Positions 24,508 through 35,921 of a DNA stretch of 64,000 nucleotides are shown here, one piece after another. The stretch is from the NCBI GenBank assembly GCA_001643675.2, contig LSRY02000057.1:126501-190500 (forward strand), read 5' to 3'. Made by a program: the position numbers and the translations under genes. Within the stretch, counting starts at the first letter, position 1; every line of letters begins with the position of its first letter. The notes under the pieces were generated by a model. The model did not search any database and was not told the origin of the DNA. It was given only the letters and a program-made list of their open reading frames with translations. The stretch is from Monocercomonoides exilis. Its lineage: Eukaryota > Preaxostyla > Oxymonadida > Polymastigidae.

Positions 24508-25126
24508 ACAATATTGAATTTTTTTGGATCAGAAGCTGTTTGGCTTTTTTCGTTTGCAATAAACGAATGTTTATTGTTTCATCAAATATTTACAAAAAAA
24601 TAACTTATGAAATGGAACAATGATTTTGTTTGCCTTTCTGATTTTATCCAAATATCCTCTTATGTATCAAAAACTTTGTGAATCTGTTTGCATATGAACT
24701 TAAAAATGTTTAAAATGAAACAATAAGTGAATTACAACTCGAACGACTTCGAAACAAAAAATTCAAAACTTATCACAAAACGATAACAAACAGTTTCAGT
24801 AATTTTCACAAATTCTCTTCAATGAGACAATTGAATGCGAAAAGACTAAAGATAAAACTTTGGTTGCAAAATTCAAATGTTGAATAATACAGTGAACAAA
24901 TAAATAAAAATAAAATAAAATGAAAATAAAAATAAAAAAAATGGAAGAGGAAGAAGAAGAAAAAGAAGAAGAAGAAAAAGAAGAAAAAGAAGAAGAAGAA
25001 GAAGAAGAAGAAGAAGAAATGAAAGTGAAAGATTGAGTTATGAGAAATATTAATTCTTCTTCTTCAAAATCTTTTACGCAAGTCGAATGTGTTTCAAATT
25101 ACAGAATCAAAAAAAAGAAGGTATTC
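24508..25126. other. Intergenic between convergent genes
   Basis: This 3'-to-3' space separates the DUF2009 gene from the minus-strand gene at 25127. Apart from the GAA-rich repeat listed separately and poly-A-type runs, I see no gene. Confidence 0.45.
24941..25019 (+). repeat. GAA/GAAAAA microsatellite
   Basis: An almost pure purine run made of GAA units with occasional extra A bases spans ~79 bp. It is non-coding on either strand as far as can be seen and lies between two gene 3' ends. Confidence 0.85.
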
Positions 25127-26496
25127 TCAAAGACAAAGTGAAAAGCATAAATTGCTGAATAAATCTTTGTCGCTAAGAATTGAACAATAACTATGAACAA
25201 TGTCTTCGTATCCGTTTTCCTCCAGTTTTCCAAAGATTGCCTTTCGTTTTGCAAAAAATATCTCCTTTTCATTTTGAATTCTCTTCCTCTCGCTCAATTC
25301 TCCCAATAATGTTCTGACGAACGCTTTTACTCCATTCCATTTGGAACTGCTACTTCTCGCTTTATTTCTTGCATTGAATATTTTGATGAGTTCACATAAA
25401 AAATCTGTGCAATATTTTATTTGCTCAGATTTCAAAGTCTGCTGAAGCATTTTCTCCATCATTAAATCTACAGCTCCTTCTTTCAAAAGCACGTCTAGAA
25501 GATTCCTGTTCCGCTCTAAAATTTGCTGAAAGGGGAAGAGGAAAAGCCAGCCAGCGTTTTTCCTGTTATCTCCTGCAGTTCTGCACAATCTGACGAGGCA
25601 TGCGACAAGGCTGCAGGTTGTTTCTTCGTTAAAGCTATCCATTTCGATATAATCTGTTACAAGCTTGCACCATCTTTGCATAACGCGCACCTCTTCCATT
25701 TCTCTTAGCTCACTTTCGTCTTTCTCCCAGTCGACGCATCTTTGCAACTCTTCCAATTCCTTTTCGGCTTCTTTCACGAAATTCAATTCATTCAGTACAA
25801 CTTCTTCCAATCCTCTTTCGTACTGATATCGGTTGATTAAAAAATTCCAAGCAGATTGATATGCAAGTCGTGTGAGTTTAGAGGACTGTTGATAATATTT
25901 AATGATTTCAGTAATGCTGCTCAAATACAATTCTTTATTCAATTTCTTTTTTAAAAAAAAATATTTTCAAAATTTTGTATATAAGTTTGAATAAATAAAA
26001 ATCACACATCACATGGGTTTACGTTGCTTAAAGCCAATAAAGCCATTTCCACCTCTTTCCGTGTTTCTTCACTTTCATCTTTGTTCAAAGCAACCTTAAA
26101 CAGATGTGTCAAGCAAACGTCGCACAGTCTTTCCGCGACATAATCTCTTCTCATTTTCAGAAAAAGATAGCTTTCACAAAAGTTAATCAGTAATTTCTCG
26201 TTTTCATCTTTTTGATTCCTTTCTTCGTTAAAAATTCTTGCAATAATCCAAGTCCACATTTTAGAGTAATAAAAGCTTTTCGTTGATATGTTTTTAATCA
26301 CATTTAAATATCCCATTTGCTTTAGTAATAAAACAATATTTTCAGGTTGTAATTTATTTTCTTCGAAAATACTTCTCATTTTATTGAACATGTTCATCGA
26401 GAGAATATAATTCAATTCTTTTTCATTCATCTTGTTTATCAAAGTGCTTATGGCTTCTATTTGCTGTTTTTGTATATCATATTCGCAATGATTCAA
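25127..26496 (-). CDS. Oxymonad-restricted helical protein family, unknown function
   Basis: Exon 1 (26496-26008) and exon 2 (25945-25127) join in phase 0 across a 62-nt intron (GTGTGA...AAAAAG) to give ~435 residues. The protein is almost wholly alpha-helical by composition, with no signal peptide, membrane segment or recognisable catalytic motif. Segments such as EKLLINFCESYLF, KVALNKDESEETRKEVEM, ALLALSN, ELYLSSITEIIKYY, LTRLAYQSAWNFLINR and ELEELQRCVDW match, from memory, a large multi-copy family of hypothetical proteins in Monocercomonoides. That recollection needs a database search. Armadillo- or HEAT-like repeats are possible given the helical periodicity. The joint is slightly uncertain: a donor a few codons earlier (GTAAAC after LALSN) would also keep the frame. 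Neighbours give no functional hint. Confidence 0.7.
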
Positions 26497-27689
26497 ATGA
26501 TAGAAAATGTCTTTTCAAATTTTGTTTTCCGTTTAAAAACCACTTTAAAAAAATATAACAAGAGCAAACCATTAAATCTTTGTGTTAATGAAGACTGCCA
26601 CGTAAAAATATATGAGAAATAATATTAATAAAATGAATTTGAAATCATATTTTGGGAAAATATTCAAAAATTCTCGAGAAAGAATTCTTTAAAAAGAAAA
26701 CCTGAAACATATCCATTTTGTTCGTTATGTATTCAATATGAAGTTAATCTTAAATATATATATTTGGATTTATATTTATATATAACTTTTTAAATTATTT
26801 CTTTAAAGATTGTAAAAAGATTGAAATTTTATTAATCCTTTTGAACAAACACACAAATAATGCATAAAGGGTTGATCAATACATTTAGGTGTTTTACAAA
26901 CCTTAATTAATCATTTGAGTTAATAATGTAATGTACGAAGTTGTTGAGAAGGTACTTGATTGTTTTATTCAACATTTTCTTTTTTTTAAGTGAAGGAGGA
27001 AGTTATGATGAAATTTTAACATGAATGTTTCGGATTTTGTATGAAAAAGTGAAGATTTCATTCACCGTTTATCTGAATGACTTTTTTTTATTCCTTTTCG
27101 CATTTCTATATATTTAATTAGCATTTTACTCATTTTTCTTTCCTTCTTTCAACACTTATGTTTTATGAAGTATTTTCATAATAATTTTTTTTAATTTAGA
27201 ATGAACTATTTTTCAAGGTTTGCCGAAGAATATTTCATTTTAAAATAAGTTTCAAATGATGTTAGTAATTTGCGTGTGAACAAAAATGTTATGATCACGA
27301 TTTTTTGTCTCTGAAAGAAGCTTTCAACTTTTGGGCATTTCAAATTTTTTGTAATTTTTAACTTTTTGTAATTGAATTTTGATGATTTTTATTTTTCATT
27401 TCTTGTGATTTTTATATCTTATTTCTGAAAACAAGAATGTTTTTACATGATATGATTTGTTTATCATTATTTTCAATAGAACAATATCTTTTTGAATATT
27501 GTGTTGGTTTTCACTTATATATATATATATATATTTGAAACAAAACAAGATAAAAGCATAAAATTTTTTTCAATGAAAAACTAAAAACTTTCAAACTGAT
27601 CAAATGATTCCTTAATTTATTAATTTCATCCTAATTGCGGAATATTAAGGCTTCACTTTTTATTTAATTAAGTCTTTTTTACTGTAATA
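26497..27689. other. Long AT-rich intergenic region
   Basis: About 1.2 kb lies between the divergent starts of the minus-strand family gene and the L7 gene. It carries a (TA)n run at ~27515-27534 and many poly-T/poly-A stretches but no frame with protein-like composition. A CTAATT...TTAATTAAG segment just before 27690 is the likely L7 leader. Confidence 0.4.
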
Positions 27690-28817
27690 ATGCCTGCTAG
27701 TAAAAAGACTCCGCAAGAACATGTTTGCCAAAATATGACCCGCAAAGTTAGAAAGTGGTTGAAACACGAACTCAAAAAGCCCGTTAGTATCCCAGAGGAT
27801 CTTACAAAAGGAGCTGTTGTCTGCGAAGCAATCAACAAATTGTGCCCAAAACTTATTGAGGAATTCGATGCAGATCCAAAGAACGTTATTGCACAAACTG
27901 CAAACTGGAAGAAAGTACTTTTTTGATTATTTTTCTTTAAATAAAATAATTTTTGTTTTAAACAATAGATTAATGCAGCACTCATCAAATGTGCAGTCGC
28001 TCCATCAGAACTTCCCAATGCTGTTAAAGCTGCAAAAGGTGAAGCAGAAAAGCATGTTCTCTTCCTCGTTTACAAATTGAGCAATCGCGCAAAAACACTT
28101 CGTGTTGCTCCTGAAAGTGTTGTGAAGAAGATTGCAAACAAGGAAGCGAGAATTCGCAAGAGATTTGAGTTAAAGAAAGAAAGAAAGACTGAAGCATTGA
28201 GAGAGAGAACAATGGGTGCAATTCGTGCTGCAAAATACAACCGCAAGTACAAGAAAGATCGCAAGAAGAGAATTATGCTTCATCGTAAGGCTGAAAAGAA
28301 AGGCAACTTCTATGTTCCGCCCGAACCCAAGCTTGCCTTTGTGATGCGTCTGCGTGGTGTGAATGGAGTACCACCAAAGCAAAGAAAGATCCTTCAACTG
28401 TTCCGTCTTCGTCAAATTCACAACGCTGTCTTCGTTCGCCTCACAAAACCAACACTCAACATGCTCAAAGTCATTGAGCCATATGTTGCCATTGGATATC
28501 CAAGTGTTAGAACCATCCGTGCTCTTCTCGTAAAGCGCGGATATGCCAAAATCAACGGACAGAGAATTCCTCTCACTTCAAACAAAGTGATTGCACGTGC
28601 ATTGGGCAGATACAAGATTAAGACATTGGACGATTTGATCTGGCAAATTGTGACAATTGGAAGACACTTTGCCAAATGCAACCGTTTCTTGTGGCCATTC
28701 AAGATGAACTCACCAAGAGGAGGATACAAGAAGAGCAAGTTGAGGCACTTTGTCGAAGGAGGAGCAGCAGGAAACAGAATGGGAATGATTAACAGGCTTA
28801 TTAGAAGATGTTTGTAA
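27690..28817 (+). CDS. RPL7: 60S ribosomal protein uL30 (L7) with N-terminal calponin-homology-like extension
   Basis: Exon 1 (27690-27914) and exon 2 (27969-28817) join in phase 0 over a 54-nt intron (GTACTT...AATAG), giving 357 residues against ~245 for usual L7. From about residue 118 the protein is canonical uL30: GNFYVPPEPKLAFVMRLRG, RKILQLFRLRQIHNA, NMLKVIEPYVAIGYP, SPRGG and a C-terminal INRLIRR. The preceding ~115 residues resemble a calponin-type CH domain (VRKWLKHELKK, EDLTKGAVVCEAINKLCPKL, then NWKKINAALIKC). No in-frame ATG lies between the extension and the core until inside ERTMGAI, so L7 cannot start intact without the extension. uL30 sits on the large subunit near 5S rRNA; what the CH-like part does is unknown. 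Its identification rests on eye alignment to transgelin-like CH domains. Confidence 0.9.
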
Positions 28818-28982
28818 AACAAAAGGCTCTTTTCCAATACCAAAAAATAAACATTTCACTGATCATTTTCAAGAATCTTACAATATTTTCACAACCTGGT
28901 CATGAGATCATAATAACCATAATTTTAGGCATTGAATTGTTAGTTTTTTTTAATATTTTTCTTTCAGCACACATCATCTGAA

Positions 28983-29517
28983 ATGGGACCTGGCTCGAGT
29001 AAACAAAAGCATTTTGATAAATCTGCGTATCCGTATGGGCGTTCTTCATATCGTGTTGAAGAGCTTCTGCAATCTTCTGCTTATCAAACGTGGGTTATGG
29101 AATATGAAAAAACACCTGAATATAAAACAAATCAAACTTTGCCTGAAAAATTGCCTAGAGAGGTAGAAAGAGATTTGCTTGAAAGACATTGCAGGGAGCA
29201 TATGGAGGAGCTCACCCAAGAAGTTAAAAGACACCTTTCAAGCTTTTCACAACCGGTGATTGTTAAATTTGAACTCTCAGGAAAACTTATACAATTAGAT
29301 GTTACAAGGTACCCACATAATTCTTTTTCAGATTCTTTCATCGTTCTTTTTTTTTTTTCATTTTTATTTTGAAAATTTTATGAAAAATTGTTGTGTCAAT
29401 TTGTTTGAATTTTTAAGTAATGATACATGCAAAATATTAGGTCCACCTCGCACAAAAAATCCAACAATTGTTGGAGAGTTTTCTTCTTCTGGCTTCACTC
29501 CCGCTATGTCGCAGTAA
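28983..29517 (+). CDS. Hypothetical protein, 141 residues, two exons
   Basis: Exon 1 28983-29308 and exon 2 29418-29517 join (GTACCC...TTTAAG, 109-nt intron) with matching phase to end FSSSGFTPAMSQ. The protein starts MGPGSSKQKHF and has helical charged stretches (SSYRVEELLQSSAYQTWV, LPREVERDLLERHC, HMEELTQEVKRHL), a beta-like stretch (VIVKFELSGKLIQLDV), and no signal or membrane segment. An acceptor-like TTTCTTTCAG just upstream of the ATG hints at an intron in the 5' leader. I do not recognise the family. It is codirectional with L7 165 bp upstream and convergent with NOG2. Confidence 0.6.
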
Positions 29518-29762
29518 ATAAACAATTGAAACAATAAGCCATTTTCAAAGCAATTCACTTCAGTGTTTTTGATTTCTTGATCAGCTTTCTTCAAAGCTGT
29601 AGTTATTTTATTTTTTTTTAACTTCATTTCAAAGTTCGCTTTCCGTGATTCACTTTTTCCTTACTTCTGCTTAAAAATTCGATTTCAGTTATTATTTTCT
29701 TTTTTTGTGAAATGAAACAACAATAAAAAAGATTAAAAAGATGTGAAGTGATAACTCAAACT

Positions 29763-32383
29763 TTATACATGCTTCGAGCCTTTATTTGATTTCTTTTTTT
29801 TCATTTCATTTATGGAATGCTTTTGTTCTTTCTTTTCATTTGTCTTGCGTTTCTTTTGTGCACCTGAAACACCTTTTTCTCTATCTGAATGATTTTGATC
29901 GTTTTCAGCGTTTTTTTCATTGTTTGCAGCATCGTTTTCTTTTCCGCTCAATTTAATTTCATTGTCCAACAGAGCATCCATTTCAAGCTTAATTTGGTCT
30001 GCTCCTTCAATCTTTACATCATTGCTTTCCATTTCTTGGCCATTATCATCAATGACATCTCCTTCATCGTTCTTCCCTTCCTCTTCCTCTTCTTCCTCAT
30101 CATCATCATCATCGTCTTCTTCTTCTTCTTCCAATTTCCCCATTGCCTGCTTAAACGGAGAAATAGCATCCGCCTCGTCAAACGAGAGTGCAGTCTTGAT
30201 GTGCCGCAGATGCTGCTTCGGTATTTCCACTTCTTGTTTCACTGCTCCTTTCCCAGAAGGCGCCTGAAGCACAGAAAGCTCGGCGTCTCCTTGTTTAATC
30301 TTCACTGCCCCCGCTGCCTTGGCAGAAGAAACAGAAGCAGACGCGCTGTCTCCAGCCTGCCCAACAGCTGCCGCGCCTGCCTTTGTTTGCAGCCCTTCCT
30401 TCTCTCCTCCTTCTTCTTCTTCGCCCTCGCTTTTTTGCATGGCCGCCAGCCGCTCTTTGAAGGGAGACACAAAATACGGAATTTTGCCTCGCTGGAAGTC
30501 CGCCAGTACCACCTTCGCCACGCTGTCTATGTCAGGTTCCCCTCCTTTCAGCAGTCTCCCCATTTTCTGCGCTAATTTCTCGAGAAATTCGTTGGGAGTC
30601 GAATAATCGCTTATCTAAATGAAGGAAAATAAAAAAGGGGTTTGAGAAAGAAAAGAATTCAAATTTAAATGGAAGGAAAATTTAAAAAAAAATAAAAAGA
30701 AGCAAAAGAAAAATTTACACGAATGAACGGGGAAAAAAAATAAGAAATCAAATATAAAGCAATGAAAAAGATATTGAATAGCCAAACAAAAACAACAAAG
30801 CTTATCAAACCCCGTAGAGCGCATCGATGTACTGTTTTTTCACCTTCTCCATGACCATCGGGATGTGCGAGGAGGCGTCCTTCAGATTCTCCACACGCAC
30901 CACTCCCTTCAGCACAAGCTGTGTGTCATCATCACTGGAGTCCGGGGGTACAATTCCAGGGCAGTCGATGAGGAAGATGCCGTTGGTGAGGGCAACATAC
31001 TGCCACACTTTCGTCTCCCCGGGGATGGGCGCCACGCGACACACCGCCTTTTTCCGCAGCGTGTTGATCACAGACGACTTGCCCACGTTTGGATAGCCAA
31101 TCAGCCCCACAGAAATGTGCTTTTTGTCTGAGTGCAGCAGGCGAAACTCGGAAAGAAGCTTGAAAAGGGCGTCTTTGCCAAACGGCTTGTTGATGTTCGC
31201 GTGGAAGGCAAGCGTGGGGAAATCCTTCGACAGAAGGAACAGATAAGAACGCTGAATTGGCAAAGAAGCAAGACATATGAAAGATTAAAATAAGCAAACA
31301 AACAAATTAATAAATAATGAATATTTAACTTATTGATGATCAACGTTCACAGATATAAGCATACAACTGCCCAAGTTGGCACCAAATCGCATTTGTTGAT
31401 GATGAAAAAGAGATGCTTGTGGGGGCAGTTCTCTTTTATGTACTTCTCAACGTGCTTTGCTCGTGTGCCAAATGGATCGCGCGCATCTAACACAACAGCC
31501 ACAACATCCGAGGCATCGATAACCTTGTACAATTCTCCCCAGATTCGTTTAGATTGGCCTTTGTCAAACATGGAATGTCTCACAGCATCTTTGAACTCCA
31601 TCTCTCGAATGATGTTTGAGTCTTCTTCAGGATCATATTTTTCTAATAAAAATGGAAAAAAAAGTTAGCTTTAACTGAAAAAATAGGATGAAATTATTAT
31701 TTTCGTTCAAACCTTGTTTCGTCATTGCACTTTTAACAAACAAACTGATTGAATCATCTTCATCTGCTGAAGATTGAAGATCTTTCTTTGGTACACTCAT
31801 AAATGGAAGTTCACTTTCTTCTTCAGCAGATTTATCTTGTTCGTTAAGTGTAAATGAAAGTTTTGGTCGTTTACGTTGTGCTTTTGGACCAAAAGTATTC
31901 TCAAATGAATCTGCAGACAAAAGATGCATTCGTCTAGTCTTTAAGCAATATGAGAACAATAAAAAAATAAATTATTCCAAACTTTTCCGGGTTGTATAAG
32001 GCTCATTGGAAATTTTGGTGTTGACAACACAACTGACAGAGGGTTGTTTTTAGCTTCTTCATAATCTTTTCTCACTTTTTGTAAAACAGCTTGAGGAGCA
32101 AAACGAGAACCACCGAATAAAGTTTTATCAGGAGGGAGACGAGCTTTGGGTCCGCATGCTGGTTTCGAATCCTGAAAGTGAAAATTTGATGATTTCAAAT
32201 TTCCTCGTTTTCCACGTTCTAATTTTATTAAATAATGAAAATTTAACAATATTTATTTATTGACAAAAATAGACGCTAACTTGGCCTTTCTCTGTACATC
32301 TTTACTCTTTTTATTGTTGATTGAGAGCGTGCATGTCCAATATGCTGGGGAGCACGACGATCTGCCTTGTCTGAACTGCTCAT
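29763..32383 (-). CDS. GNL2: Nucleolar GTP-binding protein 2 (NOG2/GNL2), six exons
   Basis: This is a circularly permuted YlqF/MMR1-class GTPase that monitors late nucleolar/nucleoplasmic 60S assembly. Exons are about 32383-32281, 32218-31983, 31938-31713, 31642-31365, 31251-30811 and 30614-29763, giving ~711 residues. Diagnostic segments in order are [10 protein letters not shown]-like ([16 protein letters not shown]), [37 protein letters not shown]4 [11 protein letters not shown]1 [15 protein letters not shown]2/G3 [11 protein letters not shown] and [15 protein letters not shown], then [18 protein letters not shown]. The permuted order (G4 before G1) is typical of the family. The C-terminus is a Lys/Glu/Asp-rich tail, as in relatives. 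The start codon lies 230 bp from the divergent Rab7-like start. Exon 3/4 limits may be off by a base. Confidence 0.92.
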
Positions 32384-32613
32384 GAAGGCAAATAAATATT
32401 TAAATATATGAAGTAAAGTTTATTTTGATCTGAAAATTTGAGACCGACTGAATCTGTTGTAAAACATCACAAAATACTTTTGACAATCATTTTCAACTTT
32501 CTATTTGCTATTTTGAAGAAACCCAAATCCAAATCACACAAGCCATAATAATTTATGATTCAAACAAAAATATTACGTTAATTTTTTGATCCATTAAGAA
32601 ACATATTCTCAGC
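32384..32613. promoter_or_regulatory. Shared divergent promoter region, NOG2 and Rab7-like
   Basis: Only ~230 AT-rich bp separate the two divergent ATGs, so both genes must be driven from this interval, possibly with overlapping leaders. No specific motif is convincing. Confidence 0.45.
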
Positions 32614-33397
32614 ATGTCTACAAAAAAGAGATCTTTGCTTAAAGTTTTGGTTCTTGGTGATTCAGGCGTTGGTAAAACGTGCTTGATAAGACAATTTGCT
32701 CAACACAAATTCAGTACACAATACAAGGCAACAATTGGTGCAGATTTCCTTACAAAGGTTTGATATTATTGTTTGTTTCGTATATATTTTCGAAAAATCT
32801 TTCAACTTTAATATTTTGAAATTCCAACAACTGATTTTAGGAATTTATCCTTGATGACAGACAAGTGACAATGCAAATTTGGGATACGGGTTTGTGTTAT
32901 CATTCAACTTCAATTCAATTATAGCAATAATATTTTTTGAAAAACTTTTTTTTATTTAATATTTGTAATATATAGCTGGACTTGAAAGATTCCAATCTCT
33001 TGGTGTTGCTTTTTATCGAGGGGCAGATGCATGTGTCCTTGTTTACGATGTGACAGTTCCCAAATCCTTTTACAATTTAGAAGGTTGGAAAGATGAATTC
33101 CTGTTCCAAGGTGCACCTCAAGATCCTGAACATTTTCCGTTTCTTGTTATTGGAAACAAGACTGATCTTGAAGATTCAAGAGCTGTGTCCACAAAGAAAG
33201 CTGAAGGATGGTGCAGGTCAAATGGAAGCATGACACATTTCGAAACTTCAGCGAAAGACAACACAAACGTAGAACAAGCATTTTTCGATGTTGCAAGAAC
33301 GGCTATCAGCAGAGAAATTGTTGAAGATGATGAAATTCAACATGCAGTGGACATTCACACGGATGTTGAACCAGACAAAATAAGATGTTGTGGCTAA
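32614..33397 (+). CDS. Rab7-like small GTPase with Leu at the catalytic Gln position
   Basis: Exons 32614-32757, 32841-32889 and 32976-33397 (introns GTTTGA...TTTTAG and GTTTGT...TATAG) give 204 residues. G1 is [10 protein letters not shown], switch [10 protein letters not shown] with the Mg-binding Thr, G3 WDTAGLERF, G4 NKTDLE and G5 ETSAK. The C-terminal RCCG supplies two cysteines for geranylgeranylation. The [13 protein letters not shown] and [11 protein letters not shown] segments and the TIGADF switch point to Rab7, which controls late endosome to lysosome traffic. The standard catalytic Gln is replaced by Leu (codon CTT) at residue 67, the same number as human Rab7 Q67. The engineered Q67L change there impairs GTP hydrolysis. 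This protein may therefore be slow to hydrolyse GTP, or use another residue. Splice phase around this codon is unambiguous: exon 2 ends G, exon 3 starts CT GGA CTT. Confidence 0.9.
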
Positions 33398-33729
33398 AAA
33401 TCAATTTGTGCATATAGCTATGGTGCAAAGAATACGGTTAAATGATTTCTATTTTTCATATCTCTGAAATTCTCAATCTTCTATTCTAATTTTATTTCCG
33501 AGTGGTTTTGTATTCTGTTATATATTTACATGTTAATTGTTTTTGTTATTCTTTTCAATTTTATTTTTTGATGTTAAGTTGAATGTTTATGATCATTGTA
33601 TTTTAGTTATAAATAGATTGCATTTTAAGTTAAATATTTATTTTTATGGAATATTTTGACACAAAAATAAAGATGAGAAAAATATGAAATAACTTGAATT
33701 TTAAGGGTTTTGATCAAGTTTATTGTGTG
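33398..33729. other. Intergenic, AT-rich
   Basis: This is the space between the Rab7-like stop and the start of the phosphoglycerate mutase gene. T- and A-rich runs only; it presumably holds the 3' end of one gene and the promoter of the next. Confidence 0.4.
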
Positions 33730-35511
33730 ATGTCATATAAACTTTCTGCTCTTCCAAGTGGTTTCCGCAAAGAAGGTCCAATTGTTCTGGTATGCACTTA
33801 GTTATTGTGAAATAATTCCAATGTGCAATATAATTTTATCTTTGAAACAACTTATAAATTTATTTTTGTTCTCAAGTGCATCCTTGATGGGTATGGCCTT
33901 GGAAAGGATGATCCCAGTGCAAATCCAATTGTTGCTGCACATCCAACCTATATTAATGATCTTATTGAAAAGTCAAAATCAGCCGGATTGTACAAGCAAA
34001 TCCGTGCTCACGGACCTGCTGTTGGACTTCCATCAGAATCTGATATGGGCAACAGCGAAGTTGGGCACAATGCAATGGGTGCCGGCCAAATTTACAGCCA
34101 AGGAACCATGTTGGTTGATGAAAGTTTCAAGACCGGAAGAATGTTCAAAACCGAAAACTGGAAAACTGTTGTCGGTGAAACAGCAAGTCACAGTGGAACT
34201 TTGCACATGTTTGGTCTTCTTTCTGATGGTAACATCCACTCTCATATCGGACAAGTTGAACAGTTAATCGATGGTGCTGTCGAAACAGGCATCAAAACAC
34301 TCAGAATCCACGTTCTTCTCGATGGACGTGATGTCCCACCAGAGTCTGGCTTGAAATACATAGACATGATTGAAGCAAAATTGGCTTCACTCGCAGCAAA
34401 GGGAGTTGATGCGAAGATTGCTTCAGGAGGTGGGAGAATGTATGTGACCATGGATCGTTACAACTCTGACTGGAACATTGTACGCCGTGGATGGAATTCA
34501 ATGGTTCATGGAATTGTCGAAGAGGCAGACATTAGCGACAAGTATAAGGGATACTATCACTCTGCTCGCGAGGCTATTGAAGCATGCAGAGCTGCTTTCC
34601 CTGACAAAAAGGATCAATACAATCTTCCATTCGTCATTGTTGATGAAGCTGGATCCCCCATCGGAAAAATGAAGGATGGAGATGCTGTCATCAATTGGAA
34701 TTTCCGTGGAGATCGTGCTATTCAAATCAGCAAGGCCTTTGAGTTGCCCGATACTGAATTTACTTTCTTTGATCGTGGAACAAAGCCCAAGGTGCGCTAT
34801 GCAGGTCTTCTTGAATACGATACTGAGGTTCACATTCCCTCACAATTTCTTGTGCCACCACCAGAGATATCACACACACTTTCCCAGTATCTTCTTGCCT
34901 CTGGTGTGCCATCGTATGCCATTGCTGAAACACACAAATTCGGTCATGTCACATTCTTCTGGAATGGAAACAAGAGCGGATATATCGATGAAGCCCATGA
35001 GTTGTACGAAGTTGTTCCATCACTTCCAAATTCTGAAACAGAGACTCATCCAGAGATGAAAGCCAAAGAAGTCACTGATAAACTTGTTGCTGCTCTGGAA
35101 TCCAAGAAATACCGCTTCCTCCGCGTGAACTATGCCAACGGAGATATGGTTGGCCACACTGGAAACTTTGACTCATGCGTCAAGTGCGTCCAATGCCTCG
35201 ATAGAGAAATTGCCAGATTGGATGCAGCTGTACGCGCACAGAATGGCATTCTTATTATCACAGCTGACCACGGTAATGTTGAAGACAAAGACCACAAGGG
35301 ATCAAAGACATCGCACACTTGTGCCCCTGTTTTGTTCTCTGTTACTGACTACACATACAAAGGTGAATATACTCTTATTCCAGATACCGTTAAGCCTGAT
35401 GGGGAAGGAAAAGAAGGTTCTGGACTGTCCAACATTGCTGCAACAGTTATGAATCTTTTGGGATTTGAGGCACCTGATGTCTATCGTAAGAGCATGATTC
35501 AATTCAAGTAA
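33730..35511 (+). CDS. 2,3-bisphosphoglycerate-independent phosphoglycerate mutase
   Basis: This enzyme interconverts 3- and 2-phosphoglycerate in glycolysis in the cytosol using two metal ions and a phosphoserine intermediate. Exon 1 (33730-33789) and exon 2 (33877-35511) join in phase 0 across an 87-nt intron (GTATGC...CTCAAG) to give 564 residues, within the family range. Motifs: the N-terminal metal ligand in LCILDGYGLG, catalytic Ser80 in DMGNSEVGHNAMGAG, LLDGRDVPPESGLKYI, GRMYVTMDRY, NFRGDRAIQ, HVTFFWNGNK, NYANGDMVGHTGNFDS and ADHGNVED supplying the remaining metal ligands. It is the plant/bacterial/amitochondriate-protist type, unrelated to the human cofactor-dependent enzyme. The retained short exon 1 carries the first metal-binding lead-in and supports the splice model. 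Confidence 0.95.
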
Positions 35512-35921
35512 GTATAAAATAACGTTGTTTGGATTTTGCCTTATGTTAGATTGCTTCGTTTTACGTTTGACGAAGCTGATGAAAGTATTCACTACATTTT
35601 ATTCTTAGTATTCATTTAGATCATATTTTTGTGCTTTAACATCAATTTAACACTGACTTTAATTTGATAAAAATCAATTTTTATGATTTAAGCTGCGTAT
35701 CATTTTTTAACAAAAATGTTCAAAAAAAAAAAATAGCAAAAGAATGCGATTGACGTTAATGTAATTCAGATTTAGGTTTTTGCCAAAACTTAAAAGAGAA
35801 TCCATAATGATTGAAAGTACATTCTTACAAATGAGAAAAAATGAAAAGCAGATATTTGAATTTCAGTATTTAGAAGATCACTTCAATGAGAAAATATTGA
35901 CGTGAAATTGTAGTAATCAAT
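35512..35921. other. Intergenic between convergent genes
   Basis: This 3'-to-3' AT-rich space separates phosphoglycerate mutase from eS25, with a short A run near 35725. No gene seen. Confidence 0.4.

Noticed and set aside
29889-30606. Plus-strand 228-residue hydrophobic frame and its overlapping neighbours
   Set aside because: Antisense to the acidic tail of NOG2, whose splice model and family match are strong.
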